A stretch of DNA of 64,000 bases, taken from NCBI GenBank assembly GCA_963837025.1, contig CAWILT010000001.1, positions 558,001-622,000 on the forward strand. Reading direction: 5' to 3'. The position numbers were made by a program, and so were the translations under genes. Origin of the DNA: JALZUV01 sp963837025 (GTDB lineage: Bacteria > Pseudomonadota > Alphaproteobacteria > Rickettsiales > JALZUV01). How positions within the stretch are numbered: the first letter of the stretch is position 1; each line of letters opens with the position of its first letter. This document shows positions 19,465 through 26,788 of this stretch, piece after piece. The notes below the pieces were generated by a model that ran no database searches, was not told the DNA's origin, and saw only the letters and a list, made by a program, of their open reading frames with translations.

Positions 19465-20366
19465 AAAGCGGTAAGACCCTCATTTAACGTTACATTTGCA
19501 AAGGCGCCTAATTGACTATTCATCTTTTTCGGGCAGCCTTTGGAGTGCTTAATATCACCCAGCCTAGCATCATGATAGATAATTTCGGTTTTTTTCTGAC
19601 TAATGGTGCATAACTGCTGTGCTAACTGATTAATCGAATGGACATTGCCGGTACAAACATTACTCACAATTGGCAATGTATTTTTCGATTGAAGTTTGCG
19701 CATCGCCGCTATGAGTGCGGTGACTACATCCGCTACATAGATAAAATCACGCGTTTGCTCACCATCTCCGAATATATTAATCGCATGATTATATTTTAAG
19801 GCATTTACAAATAGCGAGATAACACCAGAATAATGCGATGCAGGATTTTGCCGAGATCCATAAACATTAAAAAAACGCAAACCTACCGATTGAAGTGCTC
19901 GCACCTGATAGCCCATTTGTGCTTGCATTTCACAAGCAAATTTATCTAGCCCATAAGGGCTTAACGCAGAAATTTGATTGGTTTCTTTTAACGGTAAATT
20001 TGCACTGTCGCCATAAACGGCAGCCGATGAGGCATAAACAACCGGAATACCTAAATCTGCTGCTTGCTCAAACACCTCAACTGCCCCCGATTGGTTTATG
20101 CGATGCGTTGCTGACCATTGCTCTATGGATTGTGTAACCGAAGCAATCGCCGCCAGATGAAACACGCCACCACACCCCGCCATTGCCTCTTTAACATGAG
20201 CAGCATTAGTGATGCACCCGCGTGTCACATGCGCGCGGGCTGGCACGTTGCTTTGCAGGCCAGTTGAAAAATCATCCAATATCACCACTTCATCGCCATT
20301 AAGCATTAATGCGTCGCAAAGATGCGAGCCAATAAAACCAGCGCCACCGGTTACGAGCATTTTCAT
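19449..20366 (-). CDS. NAD-dependent UDP-sugar 4-epimerase (PelX-like)
   Basis: Extended short-chain dehydrogenase of 305 residues. It shows the NAD motif TGGAGFIGSH at the N-terminus, the serine segment SSAAVYG at 113-119, the catalytic Tyr138-x3-Lys142 in SPYGLDK, and RFFNVYGSRQ, all typical of UDP-glucose/UDP-GlcNAc 4-epimerases. Some pel loci carry PelX, a UDP-GlcNAc C4-epimerase supplying UDP-GalNAc. Its position at the head of this pel run, 1-base overlapped with radC and 16 bases with the hydrolase, supports the same role. Substrate preference between glucose, GlcNAc and uronic acid forms cannot be proven from sequence. Confidence 0.85.
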   Translation of the reverse strand: MKMLVTGGAGFIGSHLCDALMLNGDEVVILDDFSTGLQSNVPARAHVTRGCITNAAHVKEAMAGCGGVFHLAAIASVTQSIEQWSATHRINQSGAVEVFEQAADLGIPVVYASSAAVYGDSANLPLKETNQISALSPYGLDKFACEMQAQMGYQVRALQSVGLRFFNVYGSRQNPASHYSGVISLFVNALKYNHAINIFGDGEQTRDFIYVADVVTALIAAMRKLQSKNTLPIVSNVCTGNVHSINQLAQQLCTISQKKTEIIYHDARLGDIKHSKGCPKKMNSQLGAFANVTLNEGLTALWKSL

Positions 20367-21079
20367 TATAACAAACCTTCGCTCTTAAAACTAAAATGGC
20401 CATCACGCCCAATCACTAAATGATCATGTACAGCCACTCCTAAACCAATACCTGCTTGCACAATTTCGCGCGTAACCGATATATCGGCTTTACTAGGCGT
20501 AGCATCGCCACTGGGGTGATTATGCACTAAAATGATAGCCGAAGCTCCCAATTCTAATGCTCTACTAATTACTTCACGTGGATAGACGGGAGCATGATTA
20601 ACCGTTCCACTTTGCTGTTTTTCATCCGCTATTAATTCATTTTTGCTATTTAAAAATAACAGATAAAATTCTTCGCGTGTTTTAGCTGCCAGTATGACAT
20701 GACAATATTCTAAAAGCGCTGTCCAATTACTTAGAATTATACCTTTATTCAAACGCGATCGTAACAGAATCTTAGCTGAAGCTTCCGCAAGTTTAAATGC
20801 CGCAACTGCAGCCTCGCCCACCCCTTCAATTTTTTGTAGCTGTGATGTACTGGCACTTAACACCTCACCCGCGCTACCAAAAGTTTTAACTAATTTACGA
20901 GCTAAAGGCTTAACATCGCCGCGAGGGTGCGCTGCAAATAGCATCATTTCAATAATCTCATAATCAGCCAACGCATCAACGCCACCATTAATAAACCGCT
21001 CGCGCAAACGCTTGCGATGTCCAATGCGATAATCGTCATCAGCCTTTTTGGAGGCGGTGGGCTTTTCGTTAGTTCGCAT
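20366..21079 (-). CDS. radC: RadC/JAB-domain protein
   Basis: RadC family protein with an N-terminal helix-hairpin-helix part (KIEGVGEAAVAAFKLAE) and a C-terminal JAB/MPN metallopeptidase-like domain with the zinc motif ILVHNHPSGDATPS-x-x-D. Despite its name the family is not clearly a DNA repair factor; its cellular role is open. I prefer the ATG at 21079 (MRTNEKP), which overlaps map by 11 bases; an in-frame start at 21130 would add 17 residues wholly inside map. TAATG overlap links the stop to the pel-associated epimerase start, so it may be co-transcribed with the pel genes. Confidence 0.85.
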   Translation of the reverse strand: MRTNEKPTASKKADDDYRIGHRKRLRERFINGGVDALADYEIIEMMLFAAHPRGDVKPLARKLVKTFGSAGEVLSASTSQLQKIEGVGEAAVAAFKLAEASAKILLRSRLNKGIILSNWTALLEYCHVILAAKTREEFYLLFLNSKNELIADEKQQSGTVNHAPVYPREVISRALELGASAIILVHNHPSGDATPSKADISVTREIVQAGIGLGVAVHDHLVIGRDGHFSFKSEGLL

Positions 21080-21866
21080 AGGGTGGAAAATGCAATCCCT
21101 TAGATGAGGCGGTAAATATTTCATACCCATCTGAAGTTACGCCAATACTATGCTCAAACTGTGCCGATAACGAGCGGTCACGCGTGGTAACTGTCCACCC
21201 ATCTTTGGCATTCAAACGCGTTGCAGCCTTACCAATATTAACCATGGGTTCGACGGTAAAGAACATGCCTTCTTTTAACGTCGCCCCTTCCCCTTTTTTG
21301 CCATAATGCATGATATTAGGGGCTGTGTGAAACTCTTGCCCTAAACCATGGCCGCAATAATCGCGCACCACGCCGTAGCCCGCCTGCTCAACAAAAGTTT
21401 GAATTGCATATCCAATATCACCTGTAGTAGCCCCAGGCTTTACTTGCTCAATCCCCAACATCATCGCTTGATAGGTAATCTCTGTTACACGCCTCGCTTT
21501 TAAGCTTGGCTCGCCTGCCCAATACATACGGCTAGTGTCGCCATGCCAACCGTCCACAATCACCGTCACATCTATATTAACGATATCGCCGTCTTTTAAA
21601 GCTCTATCTTCAGGAATGCCGTGGCAGACCACATGATTTATGGATGTGCAGATAGATTTCGGAAAACCTTTATAGTTTAATGGTGCCGGAATAGCGCCAG
21701 CATCAATAATCATTCCATGGCAGATATCATTCAGCGCTTGTGTAGTTACCCCCGGTTTGACGTGCAAAGTCATCTCATCAAGCACCCGCGCTGCAAGTTG
21801 TCCGGCTTTTCGCATCCCCTCATAGGCGCTGCTAGGGTGAATAATGATTGGGCGACTATCAAACAT
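21069..21866 (-). CDS. map: methionine aminopeptidase type I
   Basis: Metalloenzyme that removes N-terminal methionine from new proteins. The 265-residue pita-bread fold has the five metal ligands in recognisable contexts: Asp pair in VNIDVTVIVDGWHGDTSRM, His in DYCGHGLGQEFH, Glu in FFTVEPMVN and Glu in QFEHSIGVT. HVVCHGIPEDR carries the substrate-side histidine. Length is typical of type Ia enzymes. It is probably the first gene of the minus-strand run that continues through radC into the pel genes, an arrangement that places an essential gene upstream of biofilm genes. Confidence 0.95.
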   Translation of the reverse strand: MFDSRPIIIHPSSAYEGMRKAGQLAARVLDEMTLHVKPGVTTQALNDICHGMIIDAGAIPAPLNYKGFPKSICTSINHVVCHGIPEDRALKDGDIVNIDVTVIVDGWHGDTSRMYWAGEPSLKARRVTEITYQAMMLGIEQVKPGATTGDIGYAIQTFVEQAGYGVVRDYCGHGLGQEFHTAPNIMHYGKKGEGATLKEGMFFTVEPMVNIGKAATRLNAKDGWTVTTRDRSLSAQFEHSIGVTSDGYEIFTASSKGLHFPPYAN

Positions 21867-21945
21867 AAGTCTATTTCCATTTTGTTTAACTTGGGTTTGA
21901 CGTTACGCAATCCCAATCTAAACTGCAACAAACAAAGGAATTTTG

Positions 21946-22680
21946 ATGTCAGTTATTACCGCAGCCGTTTTGATTATAGGAAACGAGATACTCTCCGGCA
22001 AAACGCGCGAAGCAAATATGCATTGGCTAAGCAGCCAGCTTAATGAAATGGGCATACAACTGCGCGAATGCGCCATCGTGCGTGATGATGAGGCGGCTAT
22101 TATTTCAACCGTGCAACGTTTGAGCGCAAACTATAAGTATGTTTTCAGCTCAGGCGGTATTGGCCCTACCCATGATGACATCACATCGGCTACAATGGCT
22201 AAAGCATTTGGAACAAAGCTGCAACGCCACCCCGAGGCAGATAAAATCCTGCGCGCATATTATAGCGTTGAACAACAAACCGATGCGCGCATGAAAATGG
22301 CAGATATACCCTTAGGCGCTTCACTTATTGCTAACCCTGTAAGTCAAGCTCCCGGCTATCAAATACAAAATCTGTATGTAATGGCCGGAATTCCTGCCGT
22401 TTTTCAAGCCATGTTTGAACAGATCCGTCCATCATTAAAAGGAGGCAGCATTTCTAAAACACGAACTTTGACCGCTTATGTGCGCGAGGGCGATTTTGCG
22501 GCAGCCTTGACGAAGCTAGATGCACAATTTGAAATGGTTGAAATTGGCAGCTATCCATTTAGTAACGCTGAACGCTTCGGCACACAATTAGTATTTACCA
22601 GCACTCAACCCACATTTTTAAATGCAGCAGTTGCGCAATGCTGCACATTATTACAATCGCTGTCCATACCCTATGAATAA
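21946..22680 (+). CDS. cinA: CinA-type molybdopterin-binding domain protein
   Basis: Protein of 244 residues made only of the MoaB/Mog-like domain found at the N-terminus of CinA (competence/damage-inducible protein A). Marks are LIIGNEILSGKTREAN and FSSGGIGPTHDDIT. The C-terminal nicotinamide-nucleotide amidase domain of full CinA is absent, which is common for alphaproteobacterial homologues. The ATG at 21946 is preceded by AAAGGA; an in-frame TTG lies one codon earlier. It is divergent from map and followed by a terminator hairpin. True substrate is unknown. Confidence 0.85.
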   Translation: MSVITAAVLIIGNEILSGKTREANMHWLSSQLNEMGIQLRECAIVRDDEAAIISTVQRLSANYKYVFSSGGIGPTHDDITSATMAKAFGTKLQRHPEADKILRAYYSVEQQTDARMKMADIPLGASLIANPVSQAPGYQIQNLYVMAGIPAVFQAMFEQIRPSLKGGSISKTRTLTAYVREGDFAAALTKLDAQFEMVEIGSYPFSNAERFGTQLVFTSTQPTFLNAAVAQCCTLLQSLSIPYE

Positions 22681-22711
22681 AAAAAGGCTGCTAAAATAGC
22701 AGCCCTTTTTT
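22681..22711. terminator. bidirectional intrinsic terminator
   Basis: Inverted repeat GGCTGCTA (22686-22693) and TAGCAGCC (22697-22704) with a 3-base loop, flanked by A5 on the left and T6 on the right. It serves both the cinA-type gene on the plus strand and the convergent outer-membrane protein gene. Confidence 0.88.
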
Positions 22712-22729
22712 GAATATAGATTTACGCGA

Positions 22730-23395
22730 TTAGAATAAGAACTTCACACCTGCTTCAACATTATGCGAATCATATTCTAATTCATAATTTCCACCACCTG
22801 CTAAACCAAATTCAGCGTCAGTGGTCGCTAAATAACGATAGCCTACATTAAGCTCAGTAAACGGCATCCATGTTGGCACATAACCGATACCCGCCAATAA
22901 ATTCCAAGCAAATACATTATCACTTGTGGAGTCACCCGCAAAAGCAGCACCTGAGTTACGCAATTTTACTTCAGCAAAACCTAAGCCCGCACCTACATAA
23001 GGGCGAAATTGTGGCTCTTCTAAAGCAACATCATAATAAAGGTTAAATAACCCAGCATTCACACGAACATCTCCGCCGCCAGCAACTGAACCACCGGGAG
23101 TTGATACCGAGTCTACATCCGTCATTTGTGAATGCCACTGTACTTCACCACGAAGATTGCTCCACTCGCCTGATAACATTGCAGGGCGATAACCTAAAGA
23201 AACGCCATATGCATAACCTTGATCAATATCAACTTCAGACACACCTGCATTACCACTAACCGATTCCTCACCCACAAAAGCAAGCGACCCATGTAGGCCA
23301 ATATACCAGTTAGGCCAGCTCTGTTGTGCTTGAGCTGAAAAACTCATGCAGGTTAAAACGGACGCGGAAAGAAGTACGGTTGCTAATTTTTTCAC
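22730..23395 (-). CDS. outer-membrane beta-barrel protein (Opa/OmpA-type porin family)
   Basis: Exported 221-residue protein with a signal peptide ending SFSAQA (about residue 23) and a barrel of roughly eight amphipathic strands with alternating hydrophobic residues (WYIGLHGSLAFVG, AYGVSLGYRPAML, RPYVGAGLGFAEVKL, AWNLLAGIGYVPTW, ELNVGYRYLAT). The chain ends in VEAGVKFLF, with the terminal Phe expected of BAM-assembled proteins. It resembles the small surface-antigen barrels common in alphaproteobacteria. Function is probably structural or adhesive and is not determined. It has its own upstream region of about 125 bases before the tRNA gene. Confidence 0.85.
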   Translation of the reverse strand: MKKLATVLLSASVLTCMSFSAQAQQSWPNWYIGLHGSLAFVGEESVSGNAGVSEVDIDQGYAYGVSLGYRPAMLSGEWSNLRGEVQWHSQMTDVDSVSTPGGSVAGGGDVRVNAGLFNLYYDVALEEPQFRPYVGAGLGFAEVKLRNSGAAFAGDSTSDNVFAWNLLAGIGYVPTWMPFTELNVGYRYLATTDAEFGLAGGGNYELEYDSHNVEAGVKFLF

Positions 23396-23522
23396 AGGTA
23401 AACCCTCAGTTAGTTATTTTATGCTCCCAACCTAACACTAAAGTCACACTCCACAATCAAATTTAAGATAAGTTAAACTAAACACTTGTGATGCACGCAA
23501 AACTTTGTAAAAAGGCAACAGT

Positions 23523-23608
23523 GCCCGCGTGGCGGAATGGTAGACGCTGCAGACTTAAAATCTGTTGTCCTTATGGGCGTGCCAGTTCGAGTCTGGCCGC
23601 GGGCACCA
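23523..23608 (+). tRNA. tRNA-Leu (anticodon UAA)
   Basis: Class II tRNA of 86 bases with an encoded CCA. The acceptor stem pairs GCCCGCG with CGCGGGC; the anticodon loop is CTTAAAA between CAGA and TCTG, giving anticodon TAA; a long variable arm follows; the T arm contains GTTCGAG. It would read UUA codons, frequent in this AT-leaning genome. Confidence 0.97.
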
Positions 23609-23993
23609 CTACCTACATAATCAATGTAAGGTATGAAAATTTGGGCTCGATTAAATATTAGATTAGTTTTGTTCCAACTAATTCGACAAATTGCTTATTT
23701 TGCTGCAATTATTTGCATTATTGATCCGGTATTCATCCTTGATATAGCGTTTTTTGATATTAAAAAATATTTAAAAACCTTTTATATACCCTTATTAGAG
23801 TCAAAAATGATTTTTCTACTTAGTCACGGTATATAGTTATAACATCTTGTTATATATCAATAATTTTTGTTTATTTTTTACAGTCACATTTCCGTATTGA
23901 TTTCGTCATATTTTGTTCATGTGACTTTATACACAACTCTTGATAGTTATTAATAGACATTAACTTTCATTAACAAACAAACCGGAGATTACA
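23609..23993. other. AT-rich intergenic region upstream of repeat-protein gene
   Basis: A 385-base stretch without a convincing gene. A 67-codon open frame at 23633-23836 is present but has no homology I recognise. The right half holds an 8-base perfect inverted repeat (AGTCACAT at 23882-23889, ATGTGACT at 23919-23926) and a 15-base motif at 23905-23919 that recurs upstream of the second repeat gene. It is probably the promoter/control region of the gene at 23994. Confidence 0.5.
23905..23919 (+). promoter_or_regulatory. shared upstream motif, copy 1
   Basis: GTCATATTTTGTTCA lies 75 bases before the start of the four-repeat secreted protein and inside the AGTCACAT/ATGTGACT inverted repeat. 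A copy with one mismatch is at 26255-26269, 86 bases before the other repeat protein gene. A regulator site or shared promoter element is inferred. Confidence 0.45.
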
Positions 23994-24503
23994 ATGACAC
24001 TTTTAAAAACCTTATCTACTACCGCAACTTTAATCGCAGTATCTACTATGCTTTCAAGCGGTGCCTTCGCTGGAAAAGTTAAAAACTCTAGTGCATTTGG
24101 TGCAGTGAACGGAAACTTAACAGTAAAAAATACTGCTACACGAGGCGATTCAACAGCACATGTTGGTAGCTTACTTTCTCGAGATGCTAACAAAGCCCAT
24201 GCTAACGGTACGGTGAGCGGGTCATTAACAGTTACTAATACTGCGCGTAGAGGCAATGCCACTGCACTGGTTGGAACAATTGACGGTAAAATTGATAAAT
24301 CAACGGCCAAAGGCACAATTGATGGCGATGCAACTGTCATAAACACTGCTCGACAAGGTGATGCCCTATTGCATGTAGGTAGCATCATGGGTAATGATAT
24401 TAAAAAATCTGATGCTGAAGGCCATATTGGCGGCAACGTACGCGTTGAAAACACCGCTCGCCGTGGTGAGTCGATTGCCTCAGTAGGTTCAATTTATCGT
24501 TAG
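23994..24503 (+). CDS. secreted repeat protein, candidate major fibre subunit
   Basis: A 169-residue exported protein of a family I do not recognise by name. The signal peptide ends SGAFA (residue 26). The rest is four tandem repeats of 35-36 residues, anchored by Asn-Thr-Ala at residues 46, 82, 117 and 153; the pattern is roughly A-x-G-x-[VI]-x-G-x-[LV]-x-V-x-N-T-A-R-[RQ]-G-(x)3-A-x-V-G-[ST]-I. Alternating beta-prone residues with regular Gly and Asn recall curlin-like repeats, though the sequence is not curlin. GGAG lies 6 bases before the ATG. A strong terminator follows, so it is probably made from its own transcript in excess over the genes after it. Confidence 0.75.
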   Translation: MTLLKTLSTTATLIAVSTMLSSGAFAGKVKNSSAFGAVNGNLTVKNTATRGDSTAHVGSLLSRDANKAHANGTVSGSLTVTNTARRGNATALVGTIDGKIDKSTAKGTIDGDATVINTARQGDALLHVGSIMGNDIKKSDAEGHIGGNVRVENTARRGESIASVGSIYR

Positions 24504-24516
24504 AAACCAAAGATTG

Positions 24517-24556
24517 CTGCCCTTTTATTCCTATGAATAGAAGGGCAGTATATTTT
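24517..24556 (+). terminator. intrinsic terminator/attenuator after repeat gene
   Basis: A 14-base stem (24517-24530 with 24535-24548, one G-T pair) and a 4-base loop, followed by TATATTTTTT. It lies between the four-repeat gene and the small secreted protein gene, so it would reduce or stop transcription into the secretion genes. Confidence 0.85.
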
Positions 24557-24573
24557 TTAATTATTGTAAAATT

Positions 24574-24864
24574 ATGAAAAAAACACTTTTAACGTTTATA
24601 TCCCTCATCAGCTTTTTGTCATTACCCGTTATTGCACAAGAAGTGCCCGATCAATATTATAAGCCTGTAACCTCAAGTGATTTAAAATTGCGCCCAAATA
24701 CCACGGGCAGCAAAAATAATAGAAATAATTCTAGTGGATTGCTGAGCGGCGGTTGCCCTGAAAGCATTAATATTGGAGGATTGGGCGAAGGCTCTCGCGT
24801 CTTCGGGAAAGTAGAAATTGAGGTTAACATTGATGAAGGCGTATTTATCGATTGTTCTGGTTAG
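24574..24864 (+). CDS. small secreted two-cysteine protein, unknown
   Basis: A 96-residue exported protein without a recognised family. The signal peptide ends LPVIA (residue 21). The mature part has an Asn/Ser-rich linker (about residues 40-58), then a compact beta-prone end with Cys61 and Cys94, which could form one disulfide in the periplasm (FGKVEIEVNIDEGVFIDC). It has no obvious Shine-Dalgarno sequence. The last 32 bases overlap the CsgG-like lipoprotein gene, so the two are very likely translationally coupled. By position it may be an accessory or chaperone for the repeat proteins, comparable in place to CsgE, CsgF or HfaA; that is inference only. Confidence 0.65.
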   Translation: MKKTLLTFISLISFLSLPVIAQEVPDQYYKPVTSSDLKLRPNTTGSKNNRNNSSGLLSGGCPESINIGGLGEGSRVFGKVEIEVNIDEGVFIDCSG

Positions 24865-26215
24865 CCAGCTCTTACTTCTCAACGCATGCTCTACAGGTTA
24901 TTTTGGTTCTGATCCCCGCGAGCAACTCGGACATGAGCAAGAGCCAAGATTTAATTATACCGACGCTACGGATTTTCTGGCTTGTATTGGCACTAAAATA
25001 GATGAATCCGATTTGCCCGCCACAGACATTGTAGTCTCAGTTTTAGGAGATAACACAAAACCTTACGATTTACCGGGCTTACTTGCGACAGAAAATACAA
25101 CGATGGCGACATTAGCTCTAGATAGAATGAGCACGCGAAAAGTGACCCCTGTAGGATCTTCTGGAATTTTAGAAGAGAGAGAAATTTTCCAGCTTGTTGG
25201 CGCATTTTCTGAATTTAACCGAACATATCATTCAATGGCAGCTGGTGTTGGCGCACGCCTAGGTAATTATGAGTTTGAGCTTTCTGCTGATAATGAATGG
25301 AACCACATTGCACTCGATTTAATGCTTACGCGTGAAAATCGTCTAGTTCATGGTATGTCGGTTAGTGTCGCAATATCGGTAAACGGCGAAAGCGCAGATG
25401 GTGATTTAACGATTGACCCAAGCGATACAAAGTCAATCGCAATAGCATTCGGAACAAATGGCAAAGAAGGCATTCATTCTGCGCAGCGCTTATTAGTAGA
25501 AGTATCTACAGGCGTTTTAATCGCGAAATTATACGAAATTGACCCCGCCGATTGTATTAAAAATAAATACCGCAAAGATAGAAATGTGGAGGAATCGGAT
25601 ATAATCGAAACGCTCAGCGATAAAGGAAAATCGCCTATCACTAGCTATCTAAAAGAAATGAAGCAGCTAACCGGTGATGAAGGTGTTAACGAGGTAGTTG
25701 AAGCGGCAAATGATACTGTGCCAGTTGAAGAAGAAACAATTCAGCAAAAAATAAATGATGCAAATAACGATGCCTTATCTCAAGATTCTTCTATTTCTCT
25801 ACCACCAGCACATAGTGGTCGAGCGTTTGATAAGCAAGCACCTGTTACCTTAAATTGCTGGATACATGAACAAGGCGTGGGCTTTAGCAAGCCTTACAAT
25901 TGGGAATTTAAATGGGACGGACAATGTGATGGCGACGGATATGCCAACGGTTATGGCACACTCATACTGTTGATAGATGGTGTTGAACATTATCAATATG
26001 TCGGAAATTTAGTACGTGGTTTTAAACAAGGCCCCTCATACATTAGATACAAAGGGCAAAACGCGTATAAGCAAAACTTTAGAAACGGCATACCCGTTGT
26101 CGAGGGCTACCAAAGAGATCTGAGATATGATAGAAACACGGGGCAATTAGCACTACCAACTGCCCCTGAAGGTGATGCTAGGGAAAAACCCACTCTTAAA
26201 TATAATATTGATTAA
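24833..26215 (+). CDS. CsgG/HfaB-like lipoprotein with MORN-like C-terminus
   Basis: A 460-residue predicted outer-membrane lipoprotein: lipobox LLNAC with Cys19. Residues about 44-242 show a CsgG/HfaB-type order: an early Cys strand (FLACIGTKI), a TDIVVSVLGDNT strand, a helix with TMATLALDRM, the EREIFQLVGAFSEFN segment, GVGARLG, strands HIALDLMLTREN and SVSVAISVNG, then HSAQRLLVEVSTGVLIAKL and a closing Cys. An acidic linker (243-335) leads to a MORN-like region (340-430; GDGYANGYGTL, YVGNLVRGFKQG). CsgG forms the curli export pore and HfaB acts in holdfast anchoring. The ATG at 24833 has GAGG 9 bases upstream. Similarity is by pattern, so family placement needs a profile search. Confidence 0.6.
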   Translation: MKAYLSIVLVSQLLLLNACSTGYFGSDPREQLGHEQEPRFNYTDATDFLACIGTKIDESDLPATDIVVSVLGDNTKPYDLPGLLATENTTMATLALDRMSTRKVTPVGSSGILEEREIFQLVGAFSEFNRTYHSMAAGVGARLGNYEFELSADNEWNHIALDLMLTRENRLVHGMSVSVAISVNGESADGDLTIDPSDTKSIAIAFGTNGKEGIHSAQRLLVEVSTGVLIAKLYEIDPADCIKNKYRKDRNVEESDIIETLSDKGKSPITSYLKEMKQLTGDEGVNEVVEAANDTVPVEEETIQQKINDANNDALSQDSSISLPPAHSGRAFDKQAPVTLNCWIHEQGVGFSKPYNWEFKWDGQCDGDGYANGYGTLILLIDGVEHYQYVGNLVRGFKQGPSYIRYKGQNAYKQNFRNGIPVVEGYQRDLRYDRNTGQLALPTAPEGDAREKPTLKYNID

Positions 26216-26254
26216 AACGTTCGTGTTCAAATAATACGATTATATGACAAGGCT

Positions 26255-26269
26255 GTCATATTTTATTCA
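26255..26269 (+). promoter_or_regulatory. shared upstream motif, copy 2
   Basis: GTCATATTTTATTCA, one mismatch from the copy at 23905-23919, lies 86 bases before the three-repeat gene. A 7-base inverted repeat TATGACA/TGTCATA (26244-26260) overlaps its left end. Probably a common control element of the two repeat genes. Confidence 0.45.
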
Positions 26270-26354
26270 CACAATTCAATAACATAAGATGCTATTATAA
26301 TTTTATAGAAACATTAATCTAATGCGTAAATTAGACTAATTAGAAAGTAAAATT

Positions 26355-26720
26355 ATGAAAATTGAAATTTATACATGTGCTGTAATGTTGTGCTTTTTAT
26401 CTTCAGCCGTTTTTGCTGAAAACCGTTCTGCCTTCGCAGCCGTTAATGGCGATTTAACCGTTCTAAATTCAAAGAATAACGGAACAGCAATCGCTTCGAT
26501 TGGGTCAATTCATAAAGGAAAGGGCTCAACCAACACGGTCATTAATGGCAATATATTTGTTGAAAATAAAGCGTCAAGAGGTGTAGCCGCTCTCTATGTG
26601 GGATCACTAGATTCTAATAAACGAGCTAATATAAAGGTTTCAGTTAATAGCAATATTCGGGTTGAAAATAACAGACGTGGTAAAGAAACATTAGTTAACA
26701 TTGGAAGTGTACTTAATTAA
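26355..26720 (+). CDS. secreted repeat protein, candidate minor fibre subunit
   Basis: A 121-residue exported protein related to the product of the gene at 23994. The signal peptide ends SAVFA (residue 21). Three repeats of 33-34 residues follow, anchored by Asn38, Asn71 and Asn105, with the same pattern (VNGDLTVLN...IASIGSI, INGNIFVEN...ALYVGSL, VNSNIRVEN...VNIGSV). Repeats are less regular than in the four-repeat protein and lack the strict NTARRG core, so a minor subunit, nucleator or cap is conceivable, by analogy with CsgB and CsgA. Only a weak AGAAAG precedes the ATG. No clear terminator was seen after it. Confidence 0.7.
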   Translation: MKIEIYTCAVMLCFLSSAVFAENRSAFAAVNGDLTVLNSKNNGTAIASIGSIHKGKGSTNTVINGNIFVENKASRGVAALYVGSLDSNKRANIKVSVNSNIRVENNRRGKETLVNIGSVLN

Positions 26721-26788
26721 AGTCGCAAAGATGGTGTTGCGTATAACTAGATTGTAAACGCCCCCCATAAATTTAACTTTTGATGTGC

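Noticed and set aside
23463..23476. CtrA-like box TTAA-N6-TTAA upstream of the outer-membrane protein gene
   Set aside because: CtrA consensus has a 7-base spacer; AT-rich sequence gives such pairs by chance.
23633..23836. 67-codon open frame after tRNA-Leu
   Set aside because: Hydrophobic, very AT-rich translation without family resemblance and with only a weak AAGG next to the start; likely chance in AT-rich DNA.
23960..23973. Second TTAA-N6-TTAA close to the ribosome site of the repeat gene
   Set aside because: Wrong spacer for CtrA, and position next to the ribosome site is weak evidence alone.
24080..24490. CRISPR-like direct repeats
   Set aside because: The periodicity is at protein level (35-36 residues, about 107 bases) with diverged DNA; no short identical repeats and spacers.
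23960..24510. Minus-strand open frame of 164 codons opposite the four-repeat gene
   Set aside because: Mirror of the repeat gene; no ribosome site, and the plus-strand frame has signal peptide and repeats.
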